In this document: positions 1 through 8,258 of the stretch, piece by piece | Position numbering within the stretch: position 1 is the first letter of the stretch | Layout of the letters: the number at the start of each line of letters is the position of its first letter | Assembly (NCBI RefSeq): GCF_008014695.1 | Contig: NZ_VOXE01000001.1 | Coordinates: 702,528 to 766,527 of the forward strand | Length of the DNA: 64,000 nucleotides | From: Chryseobacterium sp. | Lineage (GTDB): Bacteria; Bacteroidota; Bacteroidia; Flavobacteriales; Weeksellaceae | Direction of reading: 5' to 3' | Made by a program: the position numbers and the translations under genes | Notes under the pieces: generated by a model | What the model was told of the DNA's origin: nothing | The model's input: only the letters and a program-made list of their open reading frames with translations | The model's database searches: none

Positions 1-1
1 T

Positions 2-439
2 GCTTCTGATTATATGCCTTTTGAAGATAAAGGAGAAGTCATTACCGGTTTCTATGAATATGAGCGCAGTTACAACGAGCATACGCCTAACGATACATTT
101 GCAAATGTAGATCCGGTATATGTTTATAATGTTGGGAAAGCTGCAGTTGGAGCACTTCAGCATTTTGCAGTAGCTTCAGTACAAAATTTAGGGGTTAACG
201 AAACGTATGCAGATGATTTTCAGATCTATCCGAACCCCACCAAAGATTTTATCAATATTGTAATGCCCGGTAAAATAAAAGATTTTTCATTTACCCTAAC
301 CGATATTGCGGGAACTTTCATTTCCAGAACTGAAAATACCTCCAAAATAGATATTTCCCGCCTTCAGGCTGGAGTTTATATCGGGATGATTGAATTTGAT
401 GACAAAAAGATAACAAAGAAGATCATCATCACCAAGTAA
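2..439 (+). CDS. M28-family metallopeptidase with T9SS type A sorting domain (C-terminal part)
   Basis: The reading frame is open from the first bases of the window, so the gene starts upstream and only the last ~145 codons are seen. The first ~60 residues resemble the end of an M28 zinc aminopeptidase domain: SDYMPFEDKGE, then NEHTPNDTF, where the His is the usual last zinc ligand, then a VDPVYVYNVGKAAVGALQHFA helix pair (split here by eye). The final ~75 residues are a T9SS type A sorting domain, with IYPNPTKDFINI near its start, LQAGVYIGMIE and a basic KKIIITK end. The product is expected to be exported by Sec, cleaved and released or anchored by the type IX system. The enzyme family is inferred from a short piece; the sorting domain is clear. 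Confidence 0.75.
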   Translation, partial: ASDYMPFEDKGEVITGFYEYERSYNEHTPNDTFANVDPVYVYNVGKAAVGALQHFAVASVQNLGVNETYADDFQIYPNPTKDFINIVMPGKIKDFSFTLTDIAGTFISRTENTSKIDISRLQAGVYIGMIEFDDKKITKKIIITK

Positions 440-457
440 TTATCGGACAGGAACTGA

Positions 458-490
458 TAAAATCCCGGACTTTTTGTTCGGGTTTTATTT
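458..490. terminator. Bidirectional intrinsic terminator
   Basis: The sequence aaaatcccggac, five T, gttcgggtttt folds into a stem with one bulge and has an A-run on one side and a T-run on the other. It lies between the convergent M28/T9SS gene and hisC and could serve both. Confidence 0.6.
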
Positions 491-1510
491 TTGTTGTCTT
501 AATTGAATAAGCAAATTTTCATTATCCTCTTCTGTCCCCACATTGATTCGGATACAGTTCCAGATTTCAGGATGTTTAAGGCTTGTAACAATGTTTTCCT
601 GAAGCAGATTCTGATACACTCGCTCAGCGTCATTAAATTCTACCAAGAGGAAATTGGCTTCTGTAGAATGAACTTTTTTAACACACCTGAGTTTCAGCAA
701 ATTTTCGTGCAAACGGTTTCTGCTCTCTAAAACCTGCCGAATTCTTTCCCTGATTGCATCAAGATTCTGAAGTTCCTGAAGCGCTTTCTGTTTCGAGGCA
801 TTGCTGATGGAATACGGCGGCTTCACTTTGCTGATAAGCTGCGCAATATCAACTGAAGAAATTCCGATCCCGATTCGCAGTCCGGCCATCCCAAATGCTT
901 TGGAAAGCGTTCGCAGAATAATGAGATTGCTGTACTTGTCTAAAAGATCAATGGCTGAATTTTCGGAAGAATACAGATGATACGCTTCATCCACCACCAC
1001 CAAACCTTTGAAGTTTTTAATAAAATATTCAATGTCTTTCACACAGTTGCCGGTGGGATTATTTGGAGAACATAAAAAAAGAATTTTTGCGTTTTGGAGG
1101 TTCAGCACATCAAAATCTGCTTTCGGAATGTCAAAATTTTCATCAAGCCGGAGTTTTTCCACTTTCACTTCATTCAGCACCGCGTAATATTCATACATCG
1201 AATAGGTGGGGTGCATCACGATAACGGAATCTTTTTTGGGCTCGCAGAATACCCGGATCATCAGATCAATTAAATCCTCGCTGCCGTTTCCAAGAAAAAT
1301 GTGTTCAGCTTCCAGATTTTTTATTTCGGCAATGCGTTTTTTCAGGTCGCAGTGGAAAGAATCGGGATAACGGTTCCACGTTCCAAATGGTGACTCGTTG
1401 GCATCAAGGAATTTTGCATTTTTGTCAAAATATTCCTCCCTCAACCCCGAATAATGAGATAAAGATTTAATATTTTCGCGGACTAAAGCATTAAGATTGA
1501 AATTTTCCAT
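485..1510 (-). CDS. hisC: Histidinol-phosphate aminotransferase
   Basis: This is a 341-residue fold-type I PLP aminotransferase. It transfers an amino group from glutamate to imidazole-acetol phosphate in histidine synthesis. Visible motifs are FLDANESPFG near the N-terminus, LGNGSEDLIDLMIR, CSPNNPTGN, VVVDEAY (PLP contacts), TLSKAFGMAGLRIG with the Schiff-base Lys, KPPYSIS and CIRINVGT at the end. The length fits HisC. No other his gene is in the window, so it is either a detached his gene or a related acyl-acceptor aminotransferase of the same family. The gene ends in the shared terminator with the upstream peptidase gene. Confidence 0.85.
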   Translation of the reverse strand: MENFNLNALVRENIKSLSHYSGLREEYFDKNAKFLDANESPFGTWNRYPDSFHCDLKKRIAEIKNLEAEHIFLGNGSEDLIDLMIRVFCEPKKDSVIVMHPTYSMYEYYAVLNEVKVEKLRLDENFDIPKADFDVLNLQNAKILFLCSPNNPTGNCVKDIEYFIKNFKGLVVVDEAYHLYSSENSAIDLLDKYSNLIILRTLSKAFGMAGLRIGIGISSVDIAQLISKVKPPYSISNASKQKALQELQNLDAIRERIRQVLESRNRLHENLLKLRCVKKVHSTEANFLLVEFNDAERVYQNLLQENIVTSLKHPEIWNCIRINVGTEEDNENLLIQLRQQK

Positions 1511-1546
1511 GCATTACATAACAGATGCTGCATGTTAAATGTAGGA

Positions 1547-2647
1547 TTATTTTGCCAATGCGGAATAAATTTCCATCATATTTTTAGCAATAATCTCATC
1601 GCTGAACTGCTGAACATACAGAAGACCTCTTTCAGCACGGCGTTTCCTTTCGGCTTCATTGTTCCAGAGGAAAATGATTTTTGATTTCAGATCGCTGATG
1701 TCTTCAGGATGAATATACAGGGAATCCTTCCCTCCCGCTTCCGGTAGACTGCTTGTATTGGCGGCGATGACAGGCGTTCCGGAAAACAGTGCTTCGATAA
1801 TCGGAATCCCGAACCCTTCGAAAACGCTCGGGTAAACAAAGACCTCTGCAAGCTGATAAATCGCTGCAAGTTCCTCCATGGAAACATTTTCAGGGAAGAA
1901 CACCTGATTTTCCATCTTGTTTTTAATGATAAACCGGTTTATCTTTTGGAAATACCCTGTCTTTTTACCCACTGCCACCAATGGAATTTCAGCGCCCTGA
2001 AGCGCTTTCACCGTATTCAGAAGGTTTTTCCGCTCCTCAATCGTTCCCACACTGAGGATAAAGCGTTCCGGCAGGGAGAATTTCTCCTTTACCGACTGAA
2101 GGAATTCGGGAGATTTCTCTTCTTTAAAGGAATGATGACAGCCTTGGTAAATGACTTTAATTTTGGTTTCAGGAACCTTCAGAAACTTGATAATATCCCG
2201 TTTCGTCTGTTCCGAGATCGCGATGATCAGATCAGCCTGTTCAGCCGCTTTTTTAAACTTCCAGAAGTGGATTTTACGGTCAAAGAAACTGTAATACTGC
2301 GGAAATCTCATGAATATCAGGTCATGAATCGTCACAATCTTTTTTATGGGCGCATTATCCCATTTTAAAGGCAGTTCGCCTGAGAGTCCGTGGAAAATAT
2401 CAGCATTGATATGCTGAGCATCCGTTCCCATCTGTAACTGTCGTGAAAAATTCCCTTTAGAAGTCGGAATGAATGACACATTCGGGAGCTCAAGAATCTC
2501 CGATCCCCTCTCCGTCTTGTTTTTATTGAGAAGAAAATAGTCGTTATTCGGATAAAAACCCGCTAATATGCGGACCAGATCCCGGGAATAATTACCCAAG
2601 CCGGAACTGTTGCTGAAGAAACGTTTGGCATCGAAGGCGATTTTCAT
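1547..2647 (-). CDS. Glycosyltransferase family 4-type (GT-B fold)
   Basis: The 366-residue protein has the layout of GT4 enzymes: an N-terminal acceptor domain beginning MKIAFDAKRFFSNSSGLGNYSRDL, given here in two pieces (MKIAFDAKRFF then SNSSGLGNYSRDL), and a C-terminal nucleotide-sugar domain with LSVGTIEERKNL and VFVYPSVFEGFGIPIIEAL, followed by GTPVIAANTSSLPEAGG. The EGFGIP..EAL stretch is the EX7E donor-binding motif. It probably adds a sugar to a surface polysaccharide or lipid carrier. Its start codon overlaps the stop of the GT32 gene (ATGA), so the two are translated together. The donor and acceptor sugars cannot be told from sequence. Confidence 0.85.
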   Translation of the reverse strand: MKIAFDAKRFFSNSSGLGNYSRDLVRILAGFYPNNDYFLLNKNKTERGSEILELPNVSFIPTSKGNFSRQLQMGTDAQHINADIFHGLSGELPLKWDNAPIKKIVTIHDLIFMRFPQYYSFFDRKIHFWKFKKAAEQADLIIAISEQTKRDIIKFLKVPETKIKVIYQGCHHSFKEEKSPEFLQSVKEKFSLPERFILSVGTIEERKNLLNTVKALQGAEIPLVAVGKKTGYFQKINRFIIKNKMENQVFFPENVSMEELAAIYQLAEVFVYPSVFEGFGIPIIEALFSGTPVIAANTSSLPEAGGKDSLYIHPEDISDLKSKIIFLWNNEAERKRRAERGLLYVQQFSDEIIAKNMMEIYSALAK

Positions 2648-3312
2648 GAGTTTTCCTCCGGTTTTATAATATCGGTGAGTTCCTGTTTCCGTTTCCAGTG
2701 TTCCGATTTGTTTTTATAGAGGAAGAATTTTCCCATCTTGTATTTGAACTGCATATGACCGCCATAATCAGGTTCCATGAACCGGTGCGGAATATCAGGA
2801 TTCTGCTCCAGACACTCTTTTACCGCAAGCGTGTATACCGACGGGCCGGTTGTTTTATGAACGTTGTGCGGGAAACGGTGGGTGTTGATGTTGTCCAGCA
2901 TCATTTCCATGGTTCTGGCCAGAAACGGATGGCCGGCTTCATAGAAAAGTGCCCACTGCACATAGTATGTGGGCGGAACCTCATCGGTCACCAAAGCCAC
3001 ATCGTCTTCTTTAATAAAATCCTTGAATCTGGTTCTCACCCCACTGTCGATATCGATATAAATTCCGCCTTTTTTATAAAGAACGGCATACCGGAAAAAG
3101 TCGGCTTTCGCCGCACCGATGGTGAGCCTGTTGTAAGCCTGAAGGTATTCAGCAGGATATTCTTCAGCCAGAAAACGGACGATTTTTTCATCATCATAAA
3201 AATGATAAGCATATCCCGGATTGCGCTTAAGCATTCTCCTGATGTAAAAACGGGTGAGCCAGGGCAGCTTTTCGCTCTTAAAAGTCTGAAAAATCTGTTT
3301 GGGAATCGCCAT
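2644..3312 (-). CDS. Glycosyltransferase family 32-like (DXD-type sugar transferase)
   Basis: The 222-residue protein starts MAIPKQIFQTFKSEKLP, the usual opening of GT32/Och1-like enzymes (IPKxIHQ), and carries the metal-binding DXD motif in YKKGGIYIDIDSGV. GAAKADFFRYAVLY before it is also typical of the family. It probably acts in the cytoplasm on a nucleotide-sugar donor. It lies 13 bases after dapD and overlaps the GT4 gene by four bases, so dapD, GT32 and GT4 may share a transcript although dapD has an unrelated role. Substrate unknown. Confidence 0.8.
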   Translation of the reverse strand: MAIPKQIFQTFKSEKLPWLTRFYIRRMLKRNPGYAYHFYDDEKIVRFLAEEYPAEYLQAYNRLTIGAAKADFFRYAVLYKKGGIYIDIDSGVRTRFKDFIKEDDVALVTDEVPPTYYVQWALFYEAGHPFLARTMEMMLDNINTHRFPHNVHKTTGPSVYTLAVKECLEQNPDIPHRFMEPDYGGHMQFKYKMGKFFLYKNKSEHWKRKQELTDIIKPEENS

Positions 3313-3325
3313 TGAGGTAAATTAA

Positions 3326-4135
3326 TTAAACTGCGACGTTGTTTTCGCGCAAAGCGTCGTTCAGCGAAGTCTTTTTGTCGGTAGATTCTTTTCTCTGTCC
3401 GATGATGAGTGCACACGGAACCTGATACTCCCCTGCCGGAAACTGTTTCGTATAACTTCCCGGAATCACCACAGAACGGGCCGGAACCCTTCCTTTGATC
3501 TCTACCGGAGTGTCACCTGTAACATCAATTATTTTGGTGGATGCCGTTAATACCACATTTGCGCCCAGAACGGCTTCTTTTTCCACATGAACGCCCTCCA
3601 CAACAATGCAGCGGGATCCTACGAACACATTGTCTTCGATAATTACGGGTGCTGCCTGAAGCGGTTCGAGTACGCCGCCGATTCCGACGCCGCCGCTCAG
3701 GTGAACATCTTTACCGATCTGCGCGCAGCTTCCCACCGTGGCCCAGGTATCCACCATCGTTCCTGAATCCACATAGGCGCCAATATTTACATAGGAAGGC
3801 ATCAGAATCACGCCGGAAGCGATGTAAGCGCCTTCGCGGGCTACCGCATGCGGAACGACCCGAACTCCTTTTTCTGCATAATTTCTTTTCAGCGGCATTT
3901 TATCGTGAAATTCGAACGGTCCCACTTCAATTGTTTCCATTTTCTGGATCGGAAAATACATGACCACGGCTTTTTTAACCCATTCATTTACCTTCCAGCC
4001 ATTTTCGGTAGGTTCTGCAACGCGGAGTTCGCCCAAATCCAGCTGACGGATGACTTCGCGGATGGATTTCTGGCTTTCGGCGTCTTTCAAGAGTTCCCGG
4101 TTCTCCCAGATATTTTCAATGGTTTGCTGTAACAT
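3326..4135 (-). CDS. dapD: 2,3,4,5-tetrahydropyridine-2,6-dicarboxylate N-succinyltransferase
   Basis: DapD catalyses the succinylation step of the lysine/diaminopimelate pathway, using succinyl-CoA and tetrahydrodipicolinate. The 269-residue length is normal. The N-terminal helical part is followed by a left-handed beta-helix of hexapeptide repeats (GAYIASGVILMPSYVNIGAY, then VDSGTMVDTWATVGSCAQIG, HLSGGVGIGGVLEPLQA, VFVGSRCIVVEGVHV). RVVPHAVAREGAYI and MPLKRNYAEKGVRVVP are also typical. A second diaminopimelate-type gene, the DapB-like gene at 33.8 kb, is unlinked. Confidence 0.95.
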   Translation of the reverse strand: MLQQTIENIWENRELLKDAESQKSIREVIRQLDLGELRVAEPTENGWKVNEWVKKAVVMYFPIQKMETIEVGPFEFHDKMPLKRNYAEKGVRVVPHAVAREGAYIASGVILMPSYVNIGAYVDSGTMVDTWATVGSCAQIGKDVHLSGGVGIGGVLEPLQAAPVIIEDNVFVGSRCIVVEGVHVEKEAVLGANVVLTASTKIIDVTGDTPVEIKGRVPARSVVIPGSYTKQFPAGEYQVPCALIIGQRKESTDKKTSLNDALRENNVAV

Positions 4136-4194
4136 AAGTATGGGTTATAAATTATAGATTTTAGGTTAGGAGGTAAGCTTTAAGCGGTGCAAAT

Positions 4195-4734
4195 TTACAA
4201 AACTCTGCGTGTAAAAAGATAGGCTTTGTTCCAGTATTTTTCGTTGAGGGAAGAAATGATGACCCCTTTTGAGGTGGAGGCATGAATGAACTTCACTTCC
4301 CCATCAGAACCGATATCGTGTACAATTCCGACGTGGGAAACGGTTTCTCCACCTGACGTTGCGAAAAAAAGAAGGTCGCCGGGTTCGGCGCGCCGGATCT
4401 CTATTTCTTTACCGGTATTGGCCTGATCGGCCGATCTGCGCGGAAGCTGCACTTTGTTCTCAGCGAAAACTTTTTCTGTAAAACCTGAACAGTCGAAGCC
4501 GGCAGAAGTATTTCCAGCGTACTTGTAGGGTGCCCCGAGGTATTTTTCCGAATCTTCAATAAGATTCCTGACAGCTGCCGACATTTTCTCGGAATAAACG
4601 GCATTCAGGTTCCGCAGATCTTCAGTTTTCTTTACCGTTTTCGTGGGGACTTCCCTTTTGACCACCGCTTTCCTTGAGGCTCCGCAGGAAACCAGAAGAA
4701 TTGCCGCGCTCATAATGATGATGATGTTTTTCAT
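4195..4734 (-). CDS. NlpC/P60 (C40) cell-wall peptidase, lipoprotein
   Basis: The 179-residue product begins with a lipoprotein signal peptide (hydrophobic stretch then LVSCGASRK), so it should be attached to a membrane. The NlpC/P60 domain covers about residues 60-178. It contains the catalytic Cys in GFDCSGFTEKVF, the His in VSHVGIVHD, and FIHASTSKGV as the third polar site. PGDLLFFAT is the conserved turn. Enzymes of this family cut D-Glu-DAP or related bonds in peptidoglycan stem peptides. The role is likely in wall remodelling or recycling; the exact bond is not known. Confidence 0.88.
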   Translation of the reverse strand: MKNIIIIMSAAILLVSCGASRKAVVKREVPTKTVKKTEDLRNLNAVYSEKMSAAVRNLIEDSEKYLGAPYKYAGNTSAGFDCSGFTEKVFAENKVQLPRRSADQANTGKEIEIRRAEPGDLLFFATSGGETVSHVGIVHDIGSDGEVKFIHASTSKGVIISSLNEKYWNKAYLFTRRVL

Positions 4735-4924
4735 TGTACTTCAGCTGTTTATATGGAGATCAGCTTTCCTTAATGTATTACAGCACTTCGTGCGTTCTGT
4801 AAAGCCCTTCAAATATAATAAAAACTCTTATGAAAAAGCACTTCAGAACAAAATCCGTGTCCAAAAAAATTGTAAATTCGTTCTTCAAAAAACAGCATTA
4901 AAAAATTATCAAATAAACCAGATT

Positions 4925-5179
4925 ATGAAATTTCAACTTCAGGAAAATGACATCACCATCCTTCAGTTAGGCGCCACTGAAACGGAGAATGGCGGAGACG
5001 TGCGTAACGTAACCTTTGAAATCAACGGGAAATCCTTTGAAAGAAAAATCCTTTTGGGCAAGAAAGAAGACGGCGGCAACGAAGACGATCCGGAACAGTT
5101 TTACCTCAGCAATAAAGAACAGATCCAAAGCAGCCTGATTGATTTTCTTTCGCAGAATCATCTGTATTACAACCAGTAA
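4925..5179 (+). CDS. Conserved small acidic protein of unknown function
   Basis: The 84-residue protein starts MKFQLQENDITILQL. The longer open frame that begins at 4643 runs back over the opposite-strand NlpC gene, so the ATG at 4925, just after an A-rich stretch, is the better start. The protein has no signal peptide or membrane segment. It is rich in Glu, Asp and Lys, with a predicted beta-rich first half (VRNVTFEINGKSFERKIL) and a helical end (QIQSSLIDFLSQNHLYYNQ). I do not recognise a family. A strong terminator follows 20 bases after the stop. Confidence 0.6.
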   Translation: MKFQLQENDITILQLGATETENGGDVRNVTFEINGKSFERKILLGKKEDGGNEDDPEQFYLSNKEQIQSSLIDFLSQNHLYYNQ

Positions 5180-5198
5180 TCTGTGGATGATAAATTTT

Positions 5199-5229
5199 AA
5201 AGGAGTGCGTAACTGCACTCCTTTTTTTG
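5199..5229 (+). terminator. Intrinsic terminator
   Basis: The stem aaaggagtgc / gcactccttt with a short loop is followed by a run of seven T. It ends the small acidic-protein gene. Confidence 0.85.
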
Positions 5230-5258
5230 TTGCCGTAATTACATTATTCATATATTTG
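5226..5258 (+). promoter_or_regulatory. Bacteroidota-type promoter for the 5284 gene
   Basis: TTTG at 5226-5229 (or TTG at 5230-5232) is followed after about 18-21 bases by TATATTTG at 5251-5258, an exact TAnnTTTG -7 box. The start codon lies 25 bases downstream. Confidence 0.6.
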
Positions 5259-5283
5259 GTTGGTTAACTGATGAGCATTTGAC

Positions 5284-6036
5284 ATGAAAATAATCTTCAA
5301 TATTCTGCTTTATTTCATTCCTCTGGGATGTTTTGCCCAATCCAATACTTCTCCTGAATACATTGTTGGACCTATTGGTAAAAAAGAAAATATTTTGAAA
5401 ACCTCAGATCCGGGGTTCTTTTACGTGAAACCTATTCAATACATCGGGACTGTGAAAGCGTCTATAAATATTAACTACAACAACCATGATAAATACAACC
5501 CTGAACTGCAAAGCAATTATGAAAGAATCACGGATTCGTTGAATGCAGAATACAATAACCGCCATTATAACAATTTAAATATTTTTGTTGATACTGTTCA
5601 GACCACACCTTTGGAATTCGTAATTACAGACATGCAAAAAATAACTATAGAAGAATTGGATCTTGCAATGGAAATGATGAACGAAGGAAAAAAACCCTTG
5701 CGTGACATTCCTGTAAAAACTGAATATTATGATGGCTTTCCGGTGACGATATCCAATCAGGGTTCAGAAAACCCCATCATTGGTTTTGGCAATCATCTTC
5801 CGCTGGAATTGGAAGTTTTAGATCAACAAAAAAGGTGGAAAACAGTTTACGGAGTCAGAAGATACGGTTGCGGATATGGAGTAGATAATTATATCATTTT
5901 AAAACAGAATGAGATTGCAACAGTATTTGAGCCAAGACTGAAAGGAGATTTTAAAACAAAATTCCGTTATCGGTTAGCAAATATCGTCTCGAATGAGTTT
6001 ATCGGAAATATTGACCCAAGGTATATTCCGGACTAA
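5284..6036 (+). CDS. Secreted protein of unknown function
   Basis: The 250-residue protein has a clear signal peptide (MKIIFNILLYFIPLGCFAQS). A Cys in LGCFAQ might also allow lipidation, but FAQ|S is the common Bacteroidota Sec cleavage site. The mature part has no family motif I recognise. It includes SININYNNHDKYNPELQSNY and a C-terminal part (LPLELEVLDQQKRWKTVYGV, then RRYGCGYGVDNYIILKQNEI) that looks like a compact beta domain. It sits alone behind its own promoter and a terminator, so it is a single-gene unit. Confidence 0.7.
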   Translation: MKIIFNILLYFIPLGCFAQSNTSPEYIVGPIGKKENILKTSDPGFFYVKPIQYIGTVKASININYNNHDKYNPELQSNYERITDSLNAEYNNRHYNNLNIFVDTVQTTPLEFVITDMQKITIEELDLAMEMMNEGKKPLRDIPVKTEYYDGFPVTISNQGSENPIIGFGNHLPLELEVLDQQKRWKTVYGVRRYGCGYGVDNYIILKQNEIATVFEPRLKGDFKTKFRYRLANIVSNEFIGNIDPRYIPD

Positions 6037-6038
6037 AG

Positions 6039-6066
6039 AAAAAGCGGACTCTCGTCCGCTTTTAAA
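6039..6066. terminator. Bidirectional intrinsic terminator
   Basis: aaaagcggac, loop tctc, gtccgctttt forms a perfect ten-pair stem with A and T runs on either side. It separates the convergent 5284 gene and the lipocalin gene. Confidence 0.85.
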
Positions 6067-6070
6067 TTGA

Positions 6071-6604
6071 TCAGTCCTGTTCTACCCAGATCAGGTTTTC
6101 TGTTTTATAACCTATTGCTTTTGCTTTTTTTAGAAAACGCTGCTTAATGTTTTCAGGGATGGTCTTTTCCCGGGAGAGGATCCAGAGATAATCCAAATCG
6201 TCGCCCGCCACCAAAGCGTATCTGTAATCCTCCAGGTCAATCACATTATATCCGGCCCAGAAGGGTTTAAAGAACGACACTTTCAGCCTCGCCACCGTTT
6301 TATCCTGAACAAATCTTGCCTCGCCTTCTGCTTCCGCCCATTTGTTCTTTTCCGTATTGTAGCCTTTGTTCAGTACTTTAATCGTGCCGTTTTCGTTAAG
6401 CGCATACTCGGCGGTCACGTTTTTAAGGTTTCTTTCGAAACGGTAATCGAATCTTGCGATTTCATACCATTTGCCGAGATATTTTTCGGAACTGAAACCG
6501 GTCACTGCAGTCGCGCCATCCGGAATTTTGGGCGTGCATGCGCTCAGAACAAAAAGACCCAGAAGGCCTAAACCTAGCGCTGCCGATATTTTGTGAAATT
6601 TCAT
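6071..6604 (-). CDS. Lipocalin family lipoprotein, Blc-like
   Basis: This 177-residue outer-membrane lipocalin has a lipobox (LFVLSACTPK) and the lipocalin first motif GKWYEIARFDYRFERNL (G-x-W). YALVAGDDLDYLWILSREK is the conserved second region, as in bacterial Blc. Members bind lysophospholipids or fatty acids and serve in membrane maintenance and stress. The gene starts 11 bases after the PNPOx-like gene and may be co-transcribed with it. Confidence 0.9.
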   Translation of the reverse strand: MKFHKISAALGLGLLGLFVLSACTPKIPDGATAVTGFSSEKYLGKWYEIARFDYRFERNLKNVTAEYALNENGTIKVLNKGYNTEKNKWAEAEGEARFVQDKTVARLKVSFFKPFWAGYNVIDLEDYRYALVAGDDLDYLWILSREKTIPENIKQRFLKKAKAIGYKTENLIWVEQD

Positions 6605-6615
6605 TTGGAATGGGT

Positions 6616-7134
6616 TTATATTTCCAGTTTCCCCTCTACCCCGCCGTCTTCCATTTTAGCACCGGTCGCTGCTACCAACAGCATTTTTGCCATGGCTACG
6701 AGTTTATTCTCTTTCGTTTCGTAATAATAAGAATCGACCGGTTTTACGCGGATGATCGTCACTCTCGGATCATCTTTCCCGTCGAACCAGGCGTTGGCGA
6801 AATCGGTCCAGTACTTCTCGATCAAGGCAGGATCTTTGTGAATAGAGGCCTCACCCAAAACATAAAGGTATTCATACTTGCCGTTGTTCTGAAAATAGAG
6901 CTGTACTCTGGCATCGTTGGAGATCTCTTCGTTCTTATGACTTTCAGATGAACTGATGAACCAGAGGTTTCCATGCTCGCAAACTTCCTGAAGTGCCATC
7001 GGACGCGTATGCGGAAGATTGGAATCAATATTGGTGGTGAAAAAACAGTTCCCTGCCGCTTCTGCAAGTTCCTTCATCTTTTCGATGGCCTGCTCACTGG
7101 TAAGGTTTTCTTTTGGTGAAATTGCTTCTGACAT
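6616..7134 (-). CDS. Pyridoxamine 5'-phosphate oxidase-like flavin protein (general stress protein 26 type)
   Basis: The 172-residue protein has the split beta-barrel fold of PNPOx-like proteins: NCFFTTNIDSNLPHTRPMAL, then GNLWFISSSESHKNEEISND (D follows), then VQLYFQNNGKYEYLYVLGEA and FDGKDDPRVTIIRVKPVDSY. This arrangement matches the GSP26/pyridoxamine oxidase-like family, which binds FMN or F420. True PdxH catalytic residues are not evident, so vitamin B6 synthesis is unlikely. A redox or stress role is the usual assignment. It clusters with the SpoIIAA-like and lipocalin genes on the same strand. Confidence 0.8.
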   Translation of the reverse strand: MSEAISPKENLTSEQAIEKMKELAEAAGNCFFTTNIDSNLPHTRPMALQEVCEHGNLWFISSSESHKNEEISNDARVQLYFQNNGKYEYLYVLGEASIHKDPALIEKYWTDFANAWFDGKDDPRVTIIRVKPVDSYYYETKENKLVAMAKMLLVAATGAKMEDGGVEGKLEI

Positions 7135-7155
7135 AATTGTATATTTTTAATGTGG

Positions 7156-7524
7156 TTAATTTTGATCTGATACCCAAGCTACAGCAGCGTCATAGTCGCT
7201 GTGTTCAAAAACCTTGAACTCCCCGATCATCACTTTGCTGAAAATATCGGTAACCACTTTGATGGTTGCGGAATCTGAAATGATCGCCGAACGGTTCCAT
7301 TTGGTGAGTTCCTTCAGGCCGAGCCAGGCATCGGAAATCCAGGCGCCGGAAGTGAAATTTTTAACATCCGTGTCCAGCACGAGCATGTAGTTCAGTTGGT
7401 CCTGGGTTTTAAGGAATTCCTTTACTTCAGGAATCACGGTGTTCTGAAAATCTTCTGCAGTTACATCGCCCGTAGCGCGGAAGCCGATCATATTGCCGGG
7501 AAGGTCATTAATTTTTGAAATCAT
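7156..7524 (-). CDS. SpoIIAA-like (STAS/SEC14-type) protein
   Basis: The start at 7524 (MISKINDLPGNMIGFRATGD) is preferred over the longer frame because the family begins at this strand. The ~122-residue product matches small SpoIIAA-like proteins: GFRATGDVTAEDFQNTVIPE, then LVLDTDVKNFTSGAWISDAW, ending in FKVFEHSDYDAAVAWVSDQ. Such proteins bind small hydrophobic ligands or act in regulation. No anti-sigma partner is adjacent. It precedes the PNPOx-like gene by 21 bases and is likely in one operon with it. Confidence 0.75.
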   Translation of the reverse strand: MISKINDLPGNMIGFRATGDVTAEDFQNTVIPEVKEFLKTQDQLNYMLVLDTDVKNFTSGAWISDAWLGLKELTKWNRSAIISDSATIKVVTDIFSKVMIGEFKVFEHSDYDAAVAWVSDQN

Positions 7525-7592
7525 GTGGTAATTTTTAAAGTGAATATCTTGACGGTTTTGAACAAACAATTAATGTTCCATTTTTGTCCAGA

Positions 7593-8258
7593 TCAGGAAA
7601 ACTGTCCGGAACCGTCCATTTCAAAGATCAGGTTCTCGGAAAAGGCAATGCAGTGATAATCGCCGCAGGATTTCGTATCCAGGCCGGTAAATCTGCTGAA
7701 TGCCGGAAGCACAAGCTGCGTTTCGGAATATCGGTAACAGGGCAGACTCACGCTTTTATTCCGTTCCAGCTTCAGCGTTATTCCGGGATGAAGATGTCCG
7801 GATACCAGGAAACTTCCTTCTCTGTCTTCCGGCTCATGTATAAAGGTAAAAGGTGGCATCTCAAGTTCAGAACCGCAGATTTCAACGGATTTCTTTTCCA
7901 GAAACGAGGCTTTAAAAACATCGTGGTTCCCTTTGATGATCCTGATGCGGACGTGCGGAAACTGGACCTGCCATTCTTCAAAAATAGCATAGTCGGAATT
8001 TTTACCGGCATGCAGGAAATCTCCCACGATGAGGACCTGTTCGGCGTCAAAATGTTTGATCAGTGCTCCGAGCCGTGCCAGATCATCACTCAGGATATCA
8101 GACGGAACCGGAATTCCGTTCCTGCGGAAATAAGCGGTCTTCCCCACATGAAGATCACTCAGGATCAGGGCTTTTTCTCCTGTCCAGAAAAGTGCCCTTT
8201 CGTTGGTAAAGATGATCTCTTGGTTTTTAATGGTTTTTGTGATGGTTTTCAGCGTCAT
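7593..8258 (-). CDS. pdeM: Ligase-associated DNA damage response endonuclease PdeM
   Basis: The 221-residue calcineurin-like phosphoesterase carries the metal-binding motifs in order: ALILSDLHVGKTAYFRRNG (DxH), LIVGDFLHAGKNSDYA (GDxxH-like), IIKGNHDVF (GNH) and VSGHLHPG (GHxH). This is the small metallophosphatase regularly found with the Lhr-type helicase and ATP-dependent ligase. Its start codon overlaps the helicase stop (ATGA). Expected to cut or process DNA ends during repair. Confidence 0.9.
   Translation of the reverse strand: MTLKTITKTIKNQEIIFTNERALFWTGEKALILSDLHVGKTAYFRRNGIPVPSDILSDDLARLGALIKHFDAEQVLIVGDFLHAGKNSDYAIFEEWQVQFPHVRIRIIKGNHDVFKASFLEKKSVEICGSELEMPPFTFIHEPEDREGSFLVSGHLHPGITLKLERNKSVSLPCYRYSETQLVLPAFSRFTGLDTKSCGDYHCIAFSENLIFEMDGSGQFS

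Noticed and set aside
4643..4924. N-terminal extension of the small acidic protein
   Set aside because: It overlaps the opposite-strand NlpC/P60 lipoprotein gene and has no family-like sequence.
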